A stretch of 64,000 bases of DNA from Pseudofrankia saprophytica (GCF_000235425.2 NZ_KI912266.1:2981671-3045670); one strand, 5' to 3'; positions 52,917-62,246 are shown, numbered from the stretch's first letter. The notes: a model not told the origin generated them from the sequence alone. Numbers and translations are program-made.

Positions 52917-55526
52917 GTGGGCGACGGGGGCTCACCATTCGCGCGCCTGGATCCGCCGGCGGCCCGGGAACGGTTCGCCGCCGAGCTCACCCAGGCGATG
53001 CTGGCCTCGGAGCGACGGCTGGGCCGCAGCTTCGACCGCGCCGAGCTGGCCAAACGGCTCAGCGTCTCGCGAGCCAGCCTGTACGCCTACCTGAAGGGGA
53101 CGACGCTGCCGAGCAGCGCGGTCCTCGACCTGCTCCTCACGGCGATCGCGATCGCGGGCCCGGACGCGGGCCGGCTCGCCACGCTGCGCGACGACGCGGA
53201 GATCGCCCAGAAACTGCGCAGGACACGCTCCTCGCCGGCGGCGTCCCGGCAGGACTCCTCGTCCGACCGGCGAAGCGGCCCGCCAGATCCGGCCGGTGGC
53301 GAGCCGGCAGCCAGTGCCGCCGGCCCGCGACCGGCCGTCAGCCTCAGCAAGACCGCGGCGCATCCCCTGCCGCATCAGCTGCCCCTGGTGACCCACGCCG
53401 TTGTCGGGCGCCACATCGAGCTCGCGGCGCTCGACCGGCTCGCGACGGGAACGGACAACGAGCCGCCCGTCGCCCTGATCACCGTCGACGGCACGGCGGG
53501 CGCGGGCAAGACCACGCTGGCCGTGTACTGGTCCCAGCAGGTCGCCGACCGCTTTCCCGATGGCCAGCTCTATGTGGACCTTCGTGGGTTCGGCCCGGGC
53601 GACCCGATGGAGCCCGGGACAGCGCTGCACGGTTTTCTGGTGGCTCTGGGCGCGGACCCGGCCGCCATCCCCCCGAGTCTGGAGGGGCGTTCGGCGCTGT
53701 TCCGCAGTCTGATCGCCGGGCGGCGCGTCCTGGTTCTCCTGGACAATGCCCGGTCGACGGAGCAGGCTCGCCCCCTGCTGCCCGGATCGCCGAGCTGTCT
53801 GACCATCGTCACCAGCCGGACCAGACTTGAGGGACTGATCGTCCGCAACGGTGCCGGACACGTGGCGGTGGGGGTGCTTCCGCACCCGGGTGCCGTCACA
53901 CTGCTTTCGACCCGGCTCGGCGCAGGCGACCACGAGGTTGGTCCCGAGCTCGATGAACTCGCCAGGGAATGCGCCTGCCTCCCGCTCGCGCTGAGCCTCG
54001 CGGCCGCCCGCGTCGGCGGGTCTTCTCGCGAGCTGCTCCGGGACCTCCTCGCCGAACTTCGCCAGTACCGGTCCCGCCTCGATGTCCTCAGCTCCGACGA
54101 GGCCGATCTGGACCTGCGGACCGTTTTCCAGTGGTCCTATGCGACGCTCGGCTCGTCGCCGTCCCGGCTGTTCGCGTTGCTCGGCATTCATCCAGGACCG
54201 GATATCGACCGGTCCGCCTGCGCCGCGCTGCTTGACAGTCCGGAAGGTTCCAGCCAGGCGTTGCGTCAGCTCGCCCGTGCGAATCTGCTCGTCGAGCACA
54301 GACCGGGCAGGTTCACGTCACACGACCTGCTGCGCGGGTTCGCCCAGGAACTGGCGGCGAGCCTCGACCCCGCGCAGACCAGGGCGGCGCTGGAACGGAT
54401 GCTCGACTACTACCTCTCCACCGCGCTGAGGGCCGACGCTGTCTCCCAGCCGTGGGTCAGGTTCCGGTCCGCGCCGACAGCCGGCGCGGAGCCGGTGCCG
54501 GCGGCGGCCGCGGACCGCCCGCCGGGCGGCGCCGCGTCACCCGAGCCGTTCAGCGGGCCGCGGCCCTCGATCGCGACCCACGATGAGGCGATGGCCTGGT
54601 TCGAGGAGGAGCTGCCCATTCTCCTGTCGCTCGTCGGGACCGCCGCCACGCAGGGCTTCGAGTCGCACGCCTGGCGGCTTGCCTGGGCGCTCATGGTCTT
54701 TCTGCGCCGCACCGGACGGCGCACCGAGCGGGAGGACGTGCAGCGGGCGGCCGTCGAAGCCGCCGACCGGGTGGGGCACGGACATGCGCGGGCGGCGTCG
54801 CAGCGCAAGCTGGCCGACGCGCTCGCTCGGCTCGGCCAGCAGGCCGAGGCCCGGGCGCTGCTGTGGGACGCGCTCGCCGCGTTCACCAGGCTGGGAGACA
54901 CGGACGGCGCCCGCCAGGTCCACCTGTCGTTCGCGCGTGTGTTCGAGGCCGGGAGTCGTTACGCGCAGGCGCTGCACCACGCGGCCACCGCGCTGGACCT
55001 CGCCTGCGGCGGGCCGGTGTCCGCGTCGAGCCCGGACCGGGTGGCCGCGGAGGGCCAGCCGGTGCGGGACGGTGAGCCGTTGGCGGTCGCCGACTGTCTG
55101 AACCTCGTCAGCATTCAGCTCTGCCACCTCGGACGGTACGAGGAGGCGCTGTCGCGCGGGCTCGAGGCGCTCGCGCTGTACGACCGGATCGGCCATGTCG
55201 AAGGCCAGGCGAACATCCTTCGCCATCTCGGACGGGCCGAAGGCGAGCTGGGTCACCACGAGGCCGCGATCCGTCACTACCAGCGGTCAAGGCTGCTGGA
55301 CAGGGAGCTGGGTGACCGCTACTGGGAGGCGCAGGTCATGGACCACCTGGCGGACGAGCACCTGGCACTGGGCGACGAGGCGAGCGCGCAGCACTGGCGC
55401 GGCCACGCGCTGCGGCTTCTCGAGTCGCTCTCCCACCCCGATGCCGAGACGGTCCGGGCCAAACCGCGGGTGCCCAGGTATCCCGGCCCGTCCGCGCCGC
55501 CGCCGCCGGCGGCACCGGCGACCTGA
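52917..55526 (+). CDS. HTH - NB-ARC - TPR signal-transduction protein
   Basis: 869 residues. GTG 52917 is chosen because GGGAGG sits six bases upstream; the frame is open far upstream but that text is a shadow of the previous gene. An N-terminal helix-turn-helix (about 20-85) has FDRAELAKRLSVSRASLYAY. An NB-ARC NTPase follows, with Walker A GTAGAGKT (192-199), LYVDLRGFGP, RRVLVLLDNARSTEQARPLL and CACLPLALSLAAARVGG. The C-terminal TPRs include EALSRGLEALALYDRIGHVE and ANILRHLGRAEGELG. It resembles AfsR-type regulators but has an XRE-like HTH in place of the SARP domain. It may act as a transcription switch or sensor for this cluster. It is convergent with the CHAT gene ending at 55560; 263 upstream bases hold no other gene. 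Confidence 0.88.
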   Translation: MGDGGSPFARLDPPAARERFAAELTQAMLASERRLGRSFDRAELAKRLSVSRASLYAYLKGTTLPSSAVLDLLLTAIAIAGPDAGRLATLRDDAEIAQKLRRTRSSPAASRQDSSSDRRSGPPDPAGGEPAASAAGPRPAVSLSKTAAHPLPHQLPLVTHAVVGRHIELAALDRLATGTDNEPPVALITVDGTAGAGKTTLAVYWSQQVADRFPDGQLYVDLRGFGPGDPMEPGTALHGFLVALGADPAAIPPSLEGRSALFRSLIAGRRVLVLLDNARSTEQARPLLPGSPSCLTIVTSRTRLEGLIVRNGAGHVAVGVLPHPGAVTLLSTRLGAGDHEVGPELDELARECACLPLALSLAAARVGGSSRELLRDLLAELRQYRSRLDVLSSDEADLDLRTVFQWSYATLGSSPSRLFALLGIHPGPDIDRSACAALLDSPEGSSQALRQLARANLLVEHRPGRFTSHDLLRGFAQELAASLDPAQTRAALERMLDYYLSTALRADAVSQPWVRFRSAPTAGAEPVPAAAADRPPGGAASPEPFSGPRPSIATHDEAMAWFEEELPILLSLVGTAATQGFESHAWRLAWALMVFLRRTGRRTEREDVQRAAVEAADRVGHGHARAASQRKLADALARLGQQAEARALLWDALAAFTRLGDTDGARQVHLSFARVFEAGSRYAQALHHAATALDLACGGPVSASSPDRVAAEGQPVRDGEPLAVADCLNLVSIQLCHLGRYEEALSRGLEALALYDRIGHVEGQANILRHLGRAEGELGHHEAAIRHYQRSRLLDRELGDRYWEAQVMDHLADEHLALGDEASAQHWRGHALRLLESLSHPDAETVRAKPRVPRYPGPSAPPPPAAPAT

Positions 55527-55559
55527 GCCGCGCGCCACCGCCGGTGCCCTGTCGTCCGG

Positions 55560-58500
55560 TCAGATCCCGATGTGGATGTGCGAGGCCCATCGCGACGGAT
55601 GGGCCGGCCGCCTGCCGCGAAGATGCCTGATCGTGGCGTGCAGGGCCGCGGCTGGCTCGGCCGCCGCGGGGCCGGTCATCGCCGCGTAGGTGCGGTCGGT
55701 GACCGTGACGGCGCCGCTGCTGTCGATCGGCCACAGGGTGGCGATGACGTGACGGTAGCCGGCAAGCTGGAACGCCGAGGCCAGGTGAATCACCTCGTCG
55801 GTGAGCCCGTCCGTGGGAGTGGCCGTCGAGCAGGCCGACAGGAACGCGAGGTGTGCCTCCAGCTGGAGCCGCAGGACGTCCGCGACGGTGAACGGCCGTT
55901 CCCGGTGATCGTGCAGAAGCAGCCGGCTCGCCGACGGGTCGACCGGATCGGAATAGCCGTGGCAGGCGAAGTGGGCCCAGCTGACACCCGGGAGGGCCGC
56001 GTGCACCGCCTCCCATGTCGCCTGCGGGCCGGTCAGGTCGCGCACCCGGCGCGGCAGACGCCGCTGGAGCACCGCGAGTTCGGCGCCCGCCCCGGGGACA
56101 CCGACCCCGGCCTGACCGGCCGGCGACGTGGAGGGCATCGTGACCGCGAGGACCTCTGCGTTTCCCGCGTCGGCGCGGGACCGGCGCGCGTGGGTCAACG
56201 CGCGCAGCGTCGGGGTGTAGGAGGAGATCACCCGGTCGAGGACCGTGGCTGGAGCGGGGTCGAGCCGCGTGTCGTGGCGACCGGCGGCGTGGACGGGCAG
56301 GAACGACAGCACCCCGGCCGTGCACCACCACAGCCGCGGCAGCTCCGACGTCTCCTCGGGGGAGCGCGGCGGCAGCAGACCGTGGTGGTCGATGTGGCGC
56401 AGGACCGGTCCGGCGAGCCGGTCCCACAGCCACGCCAGCGTCTCGGTCAGCCGTCCCTGCGCCTGGTCCCGCCGGTCCCGGCCCGCTTCCTCGTCCCCGA
56501 GGGTGGCCAGCGCGTCGAGGAACTCCGCAGCCTCCCGCGCGACCACGTCCGGAGTCATGGTCTGAAGCTCCAGCGGCTCGGCGACCTCGGTCTCGGTGAC
56601 CACCAGGGCATACGAGCCGTACGGGGACACCGCGACCAGCACGACCGGTCCGCCGGCGGCCGCCCGCTTCAGCGCCGCCAGCGGCGGGGGGCGCAGGAAG
56701 CCGGCAAGATCGGGCAGGTCACGCACCTGTGCGACCAGCCCGTCGAACTCGGCGCGCAGCGCCCGGCGCTCCGCGATCAGTCGCTCCGCCCCCGCCGGGC
56801 TGGCCGCCGCGCCGACGGACGTCGTCCCTGCGCTCGGGCTCGTCCCCGGCCGGTCGAGGGCGGCGGCCAGCTCGACGAACCGGTCGTGCAGGACGGGAGC
56901 GGCCGCCAGAAGATCACTGAGGTCGCCACGGGTGTCCAGCGCCTGGCCGAGGAGCACCCCGCGGGCCTGTTCGAACAGCTCGACCGCCCGCTCCGGCCTG
57001 CGGGCGCGCACCGCGCTGACCGCGGCCTCGGAGCCAAGACCGCGCACCGCGCCGAGCAGGCTCTGCCTGTCCGACCACGACAGCTCACGCGGCACGAGCT
57101 CCTCGAGCAGCCCCGCCGCGGCCGCGAAGCCCTCGACCGCCTGCTCCCAGCGCCCGGCCGCCGCCTCGGCGCTCCCCCATGCTCCCGCCGCGAGCGCGCG
57201 GGCCCGCGGCGGAGCGGCTTCGACGTCGACGGCCTCGCGGCTGACGTCGGCCGCCTCGGCCAGGTCCGCCAGCTCCCCGGTCCGGTCGAACCGTGTGTGC
57301 AGGGTGGAACCAAGATTGAGCAGGCGGGCCGCCCGTTCCGGGTGCTCGGCGGGGGTCGCCGCGACGGCCCGTCGGTGCGCGTCGACCGCGTCGTGGAGGT
57401 CGGCCAGCGACCCGGTCCGCAGGAACATGCTGCGCAGCGACAATCCGAGGTTCGTCAGTACGGCGGGCAGTTCCGGGAGGCCGTCGGGGGCGAGCTCGAC
57501 GCCGCGGCGGCCGGCCTCGACAGCGGCGACGAGGTCGGAGAGCTCGCCGGTCCGCTCGAACCGGACGTGCAGAGCCGCGCCGTGGTTCGTCAGGACGACC
57601 GCGAGGCTCGGGTGGTCGGCGGGGGTCACCTCGAGGGCCAGGCGCCCGGTGTCGACGGCCTCGTCGAGACTCGCCGGGTCCGCGGTCCGCTCGAAGCGCA
57701 GCCGCAGCGCGAACGCCAGGTTGGCGAGCTGACCAGGGCGCTCGACGTCATGGGGACGGCCCACGTCCACGGCCTGTCGCGCGGCGTCGATCGCCTCCTC
57801 CAGGTCGGTCGTGAGGCCGGTCCGCTCGTAGCGGGCCCGCAGGGCGGCCCCCAGGTTCGACAGGTACCGGGCGCGGTCCGGGTGGTCGGCGGGGATCTCC
57901 GCCACGGAGAGCAGGCCGAGGCCGACCGCCTCGTCGAGGTCCGCCAGCACCCCGGTCCGGTCGAACCGCCGGTGCAGGGCGAGCCCGAGGTTCGACAGCC
58001 AGCCGGCGCGGGACGTGTGGTCGCCCGGGACAGCCCCGACGGCCTGTCGGGCGGCGTCGACCGCGGCGTCGAAATCGGTCAGGGAACCGGTCAGCTCGGC
58101 GCGTGCGCGCAGGGCCAGGCTGAGGTTGGACAGGTAGGCGGCAGCGTCCGGGTGGTCGTCGGGAAGTGCGGCGGCGGCACGACGGGCGGCCTCGATGGAC
58201 TCGTCGAGACCGGCCGGCGTCCCGGTCCAGTCGGATCTCAGGAACAGACCGGTGCCGAGCACCGACAGCCGTGACGCGCGGTCCGGATGCAGCGCCGGGG
58301 TTGCCTCGACGGCCGAGCGGCTGGCGTCGATCGCCGCGTCCAGGTCCGCCAGCGCGCCGGTCCGCTCGAACCGGGTCTGCAGGGCATCGCCCAGGGCCGA
58401 CAGGTACCGAGGGTGGTCGGTGTGGTCGGCGGGGGTGGCGTCGAGGGCCAGCCGCACGGACTCCACCGCTTCGTCCAGGTCGGCGAGCGCTCCGGTCCGC

Positions 58501-59816
58501 GCATGCCGCAGGCGCAGCGCGACCGCTAGGTTCGCCGCCATCGCGGCCCGGGCCGGATGAGCGGACGCCGCCTCGACGGCCAGCCTCGCGGCCTGGACCG
58601 CCCCGTCCAGATCCCCGAGGCTCCCGGTCCGATCGAAGCGGCTGCTCAGGGCGAATCCCAGGTTCGTCAGCACGGCCGCACGTTCTGGGTAGTCCTCGGC
58701 GGCCGCCGCGGCGGCGGACCTGCCTGCCTCGACCGCGGCGTCCGCGTCGGCCAGGTTCCCCGTCTGCCCGAACCGGGTTCGCAGGGCGGAGCTGAGGTTC
58801 GACAGGTAGCCCGCGCGGTCCGGGTGGCCGGCGGGTGCCGCCGCGGCAGCCGCCCGGGCCGCGTCGATCGCCTCATCGAGGTCGGCCACAGCTCCGGTTG
58901 CCTCGAACCTGGCCAGCAGCGCGATCCCGACGTGGGAGAGGTAGGTGGCTCGCTCCGGGTCGTCAGCGCCGGCGCCGTCGGCCGCCGACCGGGCTGTCTT
59001 GATCGCCGACTCGACGTCGTCCGCACGCCCGGTCCGCGCGAACCTGGTCAACAGGACGGTGGCGAGGTCCGACAGGTAGGTCGAGCCGACCGCCGCACCG
59101 GCCGGCGCCGCGTCGACCGCTCCCGTCCAGGCCTCGACCGCCCCGTCCAGGTCGGCCAGGTGGTGGGTCCGTCCGTAGCGCAGGACGAGAACGAACCCCA
59201 GCCCCGACAGGATGTCGGCGCGGCGAGGATGGTCGGGCGCGGCCGCGTCCAGAGCGGCCCGGCCGGCGTCGACCGCCTCGTCGAGGTCGGCCGGGTCGGC
59301 GGCCTGCTCGAAGCGGGCGCGCAGCGCGAGCGCCAGGTTCGACAGCCGGCCCGGGCGGTCGGGGTGGCCGGGCGCGGCGGCCGCCGCCGCTGCCCGCGCG
59401 GCCGCGACCGCGGCGTCCAGGTCCGCGGGACGGCGGGTCCGCAGGGCGTCCTCGACGAGCCCGGCGGCCCGGACGGCGTCGGGCGCGTAGTCCTGCGCGG
59501 CCGGTCCCGCGCCGTCGAAATAGGTCCGCACCGGGCCGGGTACCGCCTCCGGCCGGGCCCGGTAGAGGTGGATCAGCAGGCGCAGCGCCGCGGCGCGGTC
59601 GTCGTCGTCCTCGCCGGGCGGCAGCAACGCATAGCGGTAGTAGTGCAGCCAGCCCGCCGCCGCACAGACCTCGAGGTCCTCCGCGGGTTGCGCCACCGAG
59701 GCCATGAGCGCCCTGACCTCGGCCACCGCCGAGGCGTCGAGCAGTATCGCCGGATCCTGGCTGGCCTGGAACCGGGCAAGCCGCTCCCGGACCGCTTCGA
59801 GCAGCTGGTCGCGCAT
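55560..59816 (-). CDS. CHAT-domain TPR protein
   Basis: 1418 residues from ATG 59816 (GAGGTGAG upstream). The N-terminal domain (MRDQLLEAVRERLARFQASQ, DLEVCAAAGWLHYYRYALL) is shared with the protein at 46057. About 17 TPR-like units follow (ALADLDAAIDASRSAVEATP-type). Then come the AVELFEQARGVLLGQALDTR bridge and the CHAT domain with HFACHG (His1286) and FLSACST (Cys1329), ending IHIGI. Its 3' end converges with the HTH-NB-ARC gene with 33 bases between. Its 5' end faces the CATASP-like gene at 59957, suggesting shared control. A soluble caspase-like effector; substrate unknown. Confidence 0.92.
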   Translation of the reverse strand: MRDQLLEAVRERLARFQASQDPAILLDASAVAEVRALMASVAQPAEDLEVCAAAGWLHYYRYALLPPGEDDDDRAAALRLLIHLYRARPEAVPGPVRTYFDGAGPAAQDYAPDAVRAAGLVEDALRTRRPADLDAAVAAARAAAAAAAPGHPDRPGRLSNLALALRARFEQAADPADLDEAVDAGRAALDAAAPDHPRRADILSGLGFVLVLRYGRTHHLADLDGAVEAWTGAVDAAPAGAAVGSTYLSDLATVLLTRFARTGRADDVESAIKTARSAADGAGADDPERATYLSHVGIALLARFEATGAVADLDEAIDAARAAAAAAPAGHPDRAGYLSNLSSALRTRFGQTGNLADADAAVEAGRSAAAAAAEDYPERAAVLTNLGFALSSRFDRTGSLGDLDGAVQAARLAVEAASAHPARAAMAANLAVALRLRHARTGALADLDEAVESVRLALDATPADHTDHPRYLSALGDALQTRFERTGALADLDAAIDASRSAVEATPALHPDRASRLSVLGTGLFLRSDWTGTPAGLDESIEAARRAAAALPDDHPDAAAYLSNLSLALRARAELTGSLTDFDAAVDAARQAVGAVPGDHTSRAGWLSNLGLALHRRFDRTGVLADLDEAVGLGLLSVAEIPADHPDRARYLSNLGAALRARYERTGLTTDLEEAIDAARQAVDVGRPHDVERPGQLANLAFALRLRFERTADPASLDEAVDTGRLALEVTPADHPSLAVVLTNHGAALHVRFERTGELSDLVAAVEAGRRGVELAPDGLPELPAVLTNLGLSLRSMFLRTGSLADLHDAVDAHRRAVAATPAEHPERAARLLNLGSTLHTRFDRTGELADLAEAADVSREAVDVEAAPPRARALAAGAWGSAEAAAGRWEQAVEGFAAAAGLLEELVPRELSWSDRQSLLGAVRGLGSEAAVSAVRARRPERAVELFEQARGVLLGQALDTRGDLSDLLAAAPVLHDRFVELAAALDRPGTSPSAGTTSVGAAASPAGAERLIAERRALRAEFDGLVAQVRDLPDLAGFLRPPPLAALKRAAAGGPVVLVAVSPYGSYALVVTETEVAEPLELQTMTPDVVAREAAEFLDALATLGDEEAGRDRRDQAQGRLTETLAWLWDRLAGPVLRHIDHHGLLPPRSPEETSELPRLWWCTAGVLSFLPVHAAGRHDTRLDPAPATVLDRVISSYTPTLRALTHARRSRADAGNAEVLAVTMPSTSPAGQAGVGVPGAGAELAVLQRRLPRRVRDLTGPQATWEAVHAALPGVSWAHFACHGYSDPVDPSASRLLLHDHRERPFTVADVLRLQLEAHLAFLSACSTATPTDGLTDEVIHLASAFQLAGYRHVIATLWPIDSSGAVTVTDRTYAAMTGPAAAEPAAALHATIRHLRGRRPAHPSRWASHIHIGI

Positions 59817-59956
59817 CTCACCTCTGTCACCGCTCCCCCATGCGGCCCCGCAGCCCCGGGTCGTGCCAGCGCATTCCGGGCCCTTGCCAGGCAGGGGCCA
59901 GGATATCTTCTGACCGATGGAGATCGACAGTGTCGCGTGCAGAGGGGCGGGCGCTC
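59817..59956. promoter_or_regulatory. Divergent promoter region, CHAT-TPR and CATASP-like genes
   Basis: 140 bases separate two divergent starts and must hold both promoters. No clear operator was found by eye. Confidence 0.5.
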
Positions 59957-60274
59957 GTGCCTATCGACGGGGAGCTGCGGCGGGAGGCACTCGAGGTGCT
60001 GGCGGAGATCGCCAGCTGGGAGGCCGGTGCGACCCGCTGGGACGAGGTCGCCGCGCTCCTCGACGCGATGGCGGAGGCTGAGGCCGCCGACGATCCCGAG
60101 GCCCTGGACGCGGCCACCGCCGAGCTCGAGGCGCTCAGCCCGTGGCGGGCCAAGGAGGCCGGAACGACGCCGAAGACACCCCCGCCGGACCCGGTCCGTG
60201 AACGTCTCAACGAGACCAAGCACCAGATCACCGGACGGGACGACGAGGCGACCGGCTCCAAGGACCCGCTTTGA
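59957..60274 (+). CDS. CATRA system-associated small protein (CATASP-like)
   Basis: 105 residues from GTG 59957, with GAGGGG about nine bases upstream. The core (LRREALEVLAEIASWEAGAT, then RWDEVAALLDAMAEAEAADD, ATAELEALSPWR) is helical and shares the W-D-E-V-A-x-L-L-D-A pattern and layout with the gene at 2684-3049. A polar tail with PPPDPVRERLNETKHQITG follows. It is divergent from a CHAT-TPR gene. Probably an adaptor that binds the CHAT/TPR machinery. The family is named from memory. Confidence 0.65.
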   Translation: MPIDGELRREALEVLAEIASWEAGATRWDEVAALLDAMAEAEAADDPEALDAATAELEALSPWRAKEAGTTPKTPPPDPVRERLNETKHQITGRDDEATGSKDPL

Positions 60275-60310
60275 GGTGACCACCAGCGGCGATCTCGACG
60301 CCGCCCATGG

Positions 60311-60400
60311 TCAGGGTCCGAAGTGGATGAAGGCGGACCACAGGTCGGGGTGGGTGGGGTAGCGGCGAATATCCACGCGGTACGCCGCGGCCGGGGGTCC
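60311..60400 (-). pseudogene. C-terminal relic of a further CHAT protein
   Basis: Minus-strand text ending YRVDIRRYPTHPDLWSAFIH then FGP and TGA 60311-60313. The intact CHAT protein at 46057 ends RYPAYPDIWAALIHSGP, so this is the last 25 or so residues of another CHAT domain. Everything upstream is lost. Confidence 0.65.
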
Positions 60401-60489
60401 TGACTGCCAGCGGCCTGGTCGCCTTCTCGTCGGCGGGCCACCCGGATGCCCCGCCCGGCCACCGCCGAGGCTCGGCCGCGCCGGCCGAG

Positions 60490-61200
60490 TCAACCGGCGA
60501 AGGCGACAGCGGTGACGTCGCGGTCGAGGACGGCGGCCTGGTGGCCGTAGGTGTTCGACCCGTCGACGCGGATCATGACGCAGAACCGGTCGATCGCCCC
60601 GACGGCATTCGAGACCGCGTGGAACTCCTGCCTGAGAAAGTGGATCGCGGCTCGGTTGGAGATCGCGGTCTGGCCGCAGATAAGAACGACCGGTCTGCTC
60701 GCCCCCGTCGGGGTGAACTTCGCGACGAGGGCGTACTCCCGCCGGCCCCGGTCCAGCGCGAACTGCTGGTCCCCGACGGTCAGGGCAGCCGAATCGGCCC
60801 TCGTCGGGTGAACCGGATGAACCGTCACGCCCGGCAGCTGGGAGGCCACGTGACCAGCCGTGCGGGAGTTCGACTCCGGGCCGCCTATGCAGAACTCGGT
60901 TCGGTTCCCGTTGCTCTCACGGAAGCCGGTCGAGGACTGGACGGAGACCGGGCAGGCGGCCTCGCTGGCCAGCACCGCGACCTCGATCATCGCGTGCACA
61001 TCGTGATGGCTGGTGCTGCCGGGCGCGTCCCACTTGTTGTTCAGGATGACCAGGCAGGTGCCACCGCGTTCCAGGCCGAAGAACAGGGCCTTGCGCCGCA
61101 GCACCCGAGCCCCGCTCGCCCGCTGCCACGCCCACACGGCCCCGCCGCTGATGACACTGGTGAGGAGACCGATCACGATGTTCAGGACCGCCGCCGACAC
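60490..61200 (-). CDS. Membrane-anchored protein of unknown function
   Basis: 236 residues from GTG 61200. GGAGGTAAG seven bases upstream fixes the start; the ATG at 61269 lacks one. One TM helix (about residues 4-25, AVLNIVIGLLTSVISGGAVW) is followed by a cytosolic domain. It has ALFFGLERGGTCLVILNNKW, HHDVHAMIEVAVLASEAACP, EFCIGGPESNSRTAGHVASQ, LVAKFTPTGASRPVVLICGQ and AAIHFLRQEFHAV. The alternation of strands and helices suggests an alpha/beta sensor-like domain. I do not recognise it. It could belong to the CATRA cluster by position. Confidence 0.72.
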   Translation of the reverse strand: MSAAVLNIVIGLLTSVISGGAVWAWQRASGARVLRRKALFFGLERGGTCLVILNNKWDAPGSTSHHDVHAMIEVAVLASEAACPVSVQSSTGFRESNGNRTEFCIGGPESNSRTAGHVASQLPGVTVHPVHPTRADSAALTVGDQQFALDRGRREYALVAKFTPTGASRPVVLICGQTAISNRAAIHFLRQEFHAVSNAVGAIDRFCVMIRVDGSNTYGHQAAVLDRDVTAVAFAG

Positions 61201-61823
61201 CGTTCTTACCTCCAGGTGACCAGGCCGCCGGTACGAACAGATCCTCCCATGGCGGGACACCTCAGGCATCTCGCTCGGCCGCGCTGACCGGTGGGGCGGG
61301 CCAGCCGCCGGTCAGCGCAGCGGTGTGCCACCTTCGAGGCGGCCGCCTCGCCGGTCGCGCGAGCCGCCACGCAGGCGATGACGAGCCAGGAGCAACGACG
61401 CTAACGACTCGGGAACCCGTTGCGTCGAGAAGATCCGCCCGGCCAGTTCGGGCTGGCGGGCCGACTCGCGGACGAGGGCACGCAGTGCCTGCTCACGCCG
61501 GCGGTCGCGCCGCGCGGGATGGCCGGAGGGAGGACATGGTCCTGAGGCAATGCCGTGAAGCTTAAGTCGATCTTGGATGGTTGATCTTCTGCTGTTGCTG
61601 GCCGGTGGCCTGGACATGCGCTCACTTCTGCGGGATATGCCTGCTCCGATATCTGTAACGTAACCTGGATAGAACTCTCTGGAGGAGTTACCTCGGTGAC
61701 GGCTCGACGCATAGAACAAACCGTTATGGAGGGTCTGAAGGGTAGTGGAGCATCACTTGTTAACCGACGGGACCCTGAGTTTGACGTGAGCGGTCTTGGT
61801 GGTCCACTGAACTGGGGTGGATG
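61201..61823. other. Intergenic, possible decayed minus-strand coding
   Basis: One minus frame at 61312-61520 reads REQALRALVRESARQPELAG and RVPESLASLLLARHRLRGG, which looks protein-like but has no supported start. Otherwise nothing is seen. Confidence 0.3.
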
Positions 61824-62246
61824 ATGGGAACATGGGGGACGGGTCCGCTTATGAGCGACAGCGCCCAGGATTTTCTTGACCAGCTCAAGGAGCTGCCCAG
61901 TCGGGAGCGGATATCCAGGGTCGAGGGGATTCTCGCCCGTGTCGCCGAGGACCCGGCGATAATTATGCGGGAGTTCGTTCCAGAAGAGGTGGTTGCTGCT
62001 GCGGCGGTCGTTGGGGCGACTGTGATCAATACATCTGCGGCGGAGTGGGTTGAAGACGAGAACCTCCGTCGGGTTGTCTCTGGAATGCCGCCGCAGTATT
62101 CGATGCTCGAGATCGCCGGGACCGCATTGGATGCTGCGATGAGCTACGGTGATTCCTGGCTGATTTCTAGTTGGAAGAGTGAAAATGATCGCCGGTCGGC
62201 CGTAGCGCAGCTCGGTGAGATCAGGGCCGCCCTTGTCTCCGATTAG
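61824..62246 (+). CDS. DUF4259-type protein
   Basis: 140 residues from ATG 61824 (the adjacent ATG 61821 also fits). It starts MGTWGTGPLMSDSAQDFLDQ, the signature opening of DUF4259 proteins, and continues with EEVVAAAAVVGATVI and a helical remainder. There is no catalytic motif and the function is unknown. AT-rich flanks (TATTTTAATATGATC) follow the stop. Confidence 0.8.
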   Translation: MGTWGTGPLMSDSAQDFLDQLKELPSRERISRVEGILARVAEDPAIIMREFVPEEVVAAAAVVGATVINTSAAEWVEDENLRRVVSGMPPQYSMLEIAGTALDAAMSYGDSWLISSWKSENDRRSAVAQLGEIRAALVSD

